DNA of 8,558 bases from a bacterium BMS3Bbin02 (lineage in GTDB: Bacteria > Actinomycetota > Acidimicrobiia > Spongiisociales > UBA5794). Below are positions 6,066 to 8,558 of this stretch, piece after piece (the stretch's first letter is position 1; the number at the start of each line of letters is the position of its first letter). The translations under genes were made by a program, and so were the position numbers. A model generated the notes under the pieces. It ran no database searches and had not been told where the DNA came from. It was given only the letters and a program-made list of their open reading frames with translations. The DNA lies in contig BDTL01000259.1 in the NCBI GenBank assembly GCA_002898115.1, forward strand, positions 1-8,558. Reading direction: 5' to 3'.

Positions 6066-7211
6066 CTACTGAGAAATACCCAGCTTCTTAACAGCCTCAC
6101 GAACAACGTCGAAATCGGATTCGACCGCTGGACGAATATCGGTCCAACCGTAGATCTCGTCGAGAACGAGTTCGCCCTCTTCAGTTCCAAGGTAGGTCTC
6201 AATCGCGGCGTACATCGCGTCGAGCAGGCTCTGCGGCAGGCTGCCGTTAGCCGTGATGACATCGTTCGGGATATCCGGCGTGATGTTGAACACGATCAGT
6301 TTCGTGCCAACGTCGGTCTTGTCCTTGCGCAGCGTACGACGAGCATCGCCGTATGACAGACCAATGTCGAACGTACCGTCGTACACAGCGGCAACGGTCG
6401 AGTCGTGCGAGCCGAGGTACTCGTAGTTGATGTCATTCTCAATGTCGATGCCCAAGTTCAACAGCTGGAGCTGTGGGTACACAGCACCGGACGTCGAAGT
6501 GGCGCTCGTGAATGCAACCGTCTTGCCCTTGATCTTGTCAAGGCTGGCGTTGCATACGAGACCCTGCTCGACGATTGTGCCGTCATCAAGGACTTCTTGG
6601 CCAAGGACACCATCGATGTACTTCCAACCGACCTGAAGTGCCTTCACTTCGGTGACTGGCAGGATTGTGGGCACGCCGTTGATATTCTCAAAGCCGCCGA
6701 CAACCGGGTCGGAGTCACAAATGCCGGGATCGTTGGTAAACCACTGGCCGTAGTAGAGGTCAGAGCCGAAACGAATCGATTGTGCAAGCGCAACGATCGA
6801 CGGGTACTGGTCTTTGGCCTGCACATAACCCAGTGGACCAAATGCACCGAAGTCCGCTCCGCCGGTACCCATGGCGACCACGAGTCCGTTGTAATCGGCG
6901 GTCACAACGCCCTCGACATCAATGCCGAGCGTCTCGGAGAGATACTCCATGAAGGGGAGGATGGTGTCGTTGAGCGATTCAGCACGCTCAGAAGGAATAA
7001 ACGCGAAGATAACGCTGTCCGGCCAATCGGCCATCGGATCTACTTCGGTTGTGGTCGTGGTTGCTGGTGGCGTAGTCACGCCGGGTGTTGCCGCCGTTGT
7101 TGTCGTAGCAACGGGTGCCGCTGTTGTTGTTGTCGGGTTCGCGTCGCCGCCCCCACAGGCAGCTACGACTAAAGCAAAAACAGCAAGCAGCGCAATTAGC
7201 TTTGGTTTCAT
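6066..7211 (-). CDS. phnD: Phosphonate/phosphite/phosphate-type substrate-binding lipoprotein (PhnD family)
   Basis: This 381-residue protein captures the substrate outside the membrane and delivers it to the PhnE permeases. The signal peptide MKPKLIALLAVFALVVAAC ends in a lipobox with C19 lipidated. A Thr/Ala/Pro linker spans about 22-58. The binding fold follows: FIPSERAE at 71-78, ADFGAFGPLGYV at 119-130, the ligand-loop motif TSTSGAVYP at 238-246, and GSHDSTVAAVYDGTFDIG at 267-284, all typical of PhnD. Between YYGQWF (153-158) and KGKTVAF (228-234) lies a segment of roughly 70 residues containing C165 and C220; related proteins have a much shorter link here. The ATG at 7211 gives an ideal lipoprotein signal. 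Extending upstream would bury it behind 22 charged residues. GGAGG lies 12 bases upstream, a long but usable spacing. Which phosphorus compound is bound cannot be told. Confidence 0.92.
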   Translation of the reverse strand: MKPKLIALLAVFALVVAACGGGDANPTTTTAAPVATTTTAATPGVTTPPATTTTTEVDPMADWPDSVIFAFIPSERAESLNDTILPFMEYLSETLGIDVEGVVTADYNGLVVAMGTGGADFGAFGPLGYVQAKDQYPSIVALAQSIRFGSDLYYGQWFTNDPGICDSDPVVGGFENINGVPTILPVTEVKALQVGWKYIDGVLGQEVLDDGTIVEQGLVCNASLDKIKGKTVAFTSATSTSGAVYPQLQLLNLGIDIENDINYEYLGSHDSTVAAVYDGTFDIGLSYGDARRTLRKDKTDVGTKLIVFNITPDIPNDVITANGSLPQSLLDAMYAAIETYLGTEEGELVLDEIYGWTDIRPAVESDFDVVREAVKKLGISQ

Positions 7212-7375
7212 GATTGTGACGATCCTCCGTCTTGTTTTGGAGTCACACGGGGGGCCTCGGGCGCCCACACCGAACACCTAGGCTAGGCGATTCGCCGCGG
7301 TTTTACACATCGGAACAGCGTCGGCATCGTCGGTCCGCTAGTTTGATTTCGCGACCACGAGACATCGTCAAATAG
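7212..7375 (-). promoter_or_regulatory. phnD upstream region with paired inverted repeats
   Basis: This 164-base gap should hold the promoter of the phn genes. At 7277-7296 two inverted repeats of 5-1-5 bases overlap by two bases: CCTAGGCTAGG (7277-7287) and GGCGATTCGCC (7286-7296). On the minus strand the first contains TAGCCT, a possible -10 box about 70 bases before the ATG, so a bound regulator would cover the promoter. No convincing -35 box was found, and I see no PHO-box direct repeat. GGAGG at 7224-7228 is the ribosome-binding site. Near the nucleotidase stop there are TTGACT and TTGACG words that could be -35 boxes without a clear partner. Confidence 0.4.
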
Positions 7376-7930
7376 TCAACCAGAGGTCACGAGGCCCTCA
7401 ACGATGGCGAGAAAATCGGGCCAGTCATCAACGTCGAGGGTTCCTTCAATCGGCGTGTTCCACGGACGAATGAACCGGCACATCACCCGGTCGGGACGCA
7501 TGCGATGGATCGTCTCCACTTGTTCCGGGGAATCGTCCAGATAGACGTCGCAACTGACCCGCCATTTCTCCGTCGTTATATGGATTTCGTTAGTCGGGAC
7601 TCTGTTGTCCGATAGCCAGGCAAGGGTGTCATGAACAGCCCAATCGGGTTTTGTGGTGATAATGACGATATCGTGATCTCGTGCCAGAGTCGCCAAGGAC
7701 TCGACCGCACCGGGGAATGTATCGAGGTGCCGAAACATTGAGGGCGCTTCCCCTTGTTCTGCCCACCGCCAGAACTCACCCATGGTCTCGAAGTGCGAAA
7801 TGTCCAGGAGTCCGTTCCACGTTCTCACCATGTCGCGAGTGAGGTGGGCGTCGAATTGCTCGTTGTAGAGCCGAATCCAGCCTGTGTTGAAGTCGGCTAC
7901 TACGCCGTCGAGATCAATTCCAAGTCGCAT
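7376..7930 (-). CDS. HAD-superfamily 5'-nucleotidase-like protein (NT5C type)
   Basis: This 184-residue cytoplasmic HAD-fold phosphatase resembles the 5'(3')-deoxyribonucleotidase (NT5C) group. Motif I is DLDGVVADF, with nucleophile D6 and acid/base D8. Motif II is IITTK at 90-94 (T92 or T93). Motif III is likely K122 in TEKW. Motif IV is YLDDSPEQ at 130-137 (D132, D133). The cap segment between motif I and residue 80, rich in Trp and Phe, and the overall length fit the NT5C group, which removes phosphate from (deoxy)nucleoside monophosphates. Distant members have unknown substrates. AGGA lies 7 bases before the ATG, and TAGGAT may instead be a -10 box of a leaderless message. The gene ends 164 bases before phnD, so co-transcription with the transporter is possible but not shown. 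Confidence 0.8.
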   Translation of the reverse strand: MRLGIDLDGVVADFNTGWIRLYNEQFDAHLTRDMVRTWNGLLDISHFETMGEFWRWAEQGEAPSMFRHLDTFPGAVESLATLARDHDIVIITTKPDWAVHDTLAWLSDNRVPTNEIHITTEKWRVSCDVYLDDSPEQVETIHRMRPDRVMCRFIRPWNTPIEGTLDVDDWPDFLAIVEGLVTSG

Positions 7931-7936
7931 CGTGAG

Positions 7937-7942
7937 ATCCTA
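7937..7942 (-). promoter_or_regulatory. Candidate -10 box (or ribosome-binding site) before the nucleotidase gene
   Basis: TAGGAT on the minus strand fits TANNNT and ends 6 bases before the ATG, which would give a leaderless transcript. The AGGA within it could equally serve as a Shine-Dalgarno site at 7 bases. Both readings use the same bases, so the sequence alone does not decide. No good -35 box is seen. Confidence 0.25.
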
Positions 7943-8002
7943 GTGTTGGTCCCGATGCTCGAAGCGTATCGATCTTGCTGCCCAGACTGACCACGCAGCT
8001 AC

Positions 8003-8558
8003 TCACAATTCGCGTTCCAGGGGCCAACCGTTTGCGGTGCAATCACCCACACCCTTCGTTTGCTGGGCCATCACCGGCGCCGGTTGGCCTGAGGCTCCGC
8101 AACTCCTGTGATCCTTCCCGATGCGGTGTCCAACCTCATGGTTAAGAAGATACGCTCGATAGGTTGCCAGGTCGTCGCCGAAGGCATCCGCGCCGGTCTC
8201 CCACCTCATGAAGTTGAGAACGACCCGGTTCCCACTCCGACACGACAACCTGCCACCCGTGCGCAGCGGCAGACATAGGCGATCCGTGAGACCAGGAGAG
8301 GCGAAAACCAGTCGAAAGTTGTAATCCGCACCGGAGGTCTGCTGGAACGAGACTTCACCGGCGCCAACCCAACTTCTACCGTCACCGAGCACCAACTCCA
8401 CATAGGTGGAGAGGCATGCTCGATCGACCGGCAACCCGTCTTCAACTTCGATCCGGTACTTGTAGAGCCGCCCACCGGTACCCAGCAGCGATCCGTCTCG
8501 ATCAACGACAGACACCGAAGACTGTGGCGCCGCGGCTTCTGTGGTGAGACACCCGACG
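8003..8558 (-). CDS. DUF3152 putative zinc-metalloprotease lipoprotein, N-terminus beyond the window
   Basis: The frame is open to the window edge, and 184 residues are visible. The GTG at 8515 is only an internal valine. The first visible residues, VGCLTTEAAAPQSS, look like the end of a lipobox (Gly-Cys) and the start of a linker, so the product is probably an exported lipoprotein whose signal peptide lies outside. The body matches DUF3152: a YRIEVEDGL start, WVGAGEVSFQQ, SCRSGNRVVLNFMRW, the zinc motif HEVGHRIGKDH (8108-8140), and APVMAQQTKGV with C-ANGWP at the end. HExGHxxGxxH has the spacing of metzincin metalloproteases, with the glutamate as likely catalytic base. Five cysteines after the lipid cysteine may form disulfides. 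Substrates are unknown; protease activity is inferred from the motif. The gene ends 72 bases before the nucleotidase gene. Confidence 0.85.
   Translation of the reverse strand, partial: VGCLTTEAAAPQSSVSVVDRDGSLLGTGGRLYKYRIEVEDGLPVDRACLSTYVELVLGDGRSWVGAGEVSFQQTSGADYNFRLVFASPGLTDRLCLPLRTGGRLSCRSGNRVVLNFMRWETGADAFGDDLATYRAYLLNHEVGHRIGKDHRSCGASGQPAPVMAQQTKGVGDCTANGWPLEREL

Noticed and set aside
6405..7172. Long plus-strand reading frame (255 codons) opposite phnD
   Set aside because: It lies wholly antisense to a gene with clear lipoprotein and PhnD motifs. Its product has no recognisable domain and ends in an odd Cys/Arg-rich stretch that mirrors the Thr-rich linker codons.
7212..7277. Longer N-terminus for phnD
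   Set aside because: It would place 22 residues rich in Arg and Gly before a perfect lipoprotein signal peptide and would use up the ribosome-binding site.
7212..7375. PHO box before phnD
   Set aside because: No pair of GTTCACC-like direct repeats with the known 11-bp spacing is visible. GTGTTCGGTG is too poor a match.
8515..8515. GTG at 8515-8513 as the start of the DUF3152 gene
   Set aside because: The frame stays open to the window edge and reads a Gly-Cys lipobox end plus linker upstream, so the true start is outside.

Overview
The window looks like a piece of an actinobacterial chromosome, moderately GC-rich. An Acidimicrobiia-like lineage is the best guess, and that is an inference. 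The reasons are two lipoproteins whose lipid-anchor cysteine is followed by long Thr/Ala/Pro linkers, a DUF3152 protein (a family known mainly from Actinomycetota), several GTG starts, and possible leaderless promoters. Every supported gene lies on the minus strand, so transcription runs from high to low coordinates. Long plus-strand reading frames are shadows of these genes. No tRNA, rRNA, CRISPR array, insertion sequence or phage gene was seen.

In transcription order the window opens with a DUF3152 putative zinc-metalloprotease lipoprotein (8558-8003, cut by the window edge) and a HAD-fold NT5C-type nucleotidase (7930-7376). A PhnD/PhnC/PhnE-type ABC importer follows: substrate-binding lipoprotein phnD (7211-6066), a 215-base gap with a strong hairpin and a direct repeat, ATPase phnC (5850-5083), a large permease with about 200 extra N-terminal membrane residues (5080-3701), and a second, normal-sized permease (3704-2796). 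The last three are packed with a 2-base gap and a 4-base overlap. A dGTPase-like HD phosphohydrolase (2795-1794) starts on the base right after the last permease's stop codon.

Beyond a 58-base gap lies an unrecognised lipoprotein with an 18-bp tandem repeat in its linker (1735-1082). After 63 more bases comes a reverse-transsulfuration pair: a cystathionine beta-synthase-like enzyme without regulatory CBS domains (1018-62), overlapping by 8 bases the start of a cystathionine gamma-synthase/lyase (69-1, cut by the window edge).

PhnD would capture a phosphorus oxyanion (phosphonate, phosphite or phosphate; the sequence does not decide which) outside the membrane, two different permeases would form the channel, and PhnC would power uptake. 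No phosphonate-degrading enzyme is in the window. The dGTPase and nucleotidase act on nucleotide phosphates, so a shared phosphorus or nucleotide theme is possible but unproven. The sulfur-amino-acid genes are probably a separate unit. I see no clearly new system. The most unusual items are the extended permease, the Cys-bounded insertion in PhnD, the phnD-phnC leader region, the abutting dGTPase gene and the unknown lipoprotein. Three starts were set by me: phnD at 7211, the second permease at 3704, and the DUF3152 gene read as open to the window edge.
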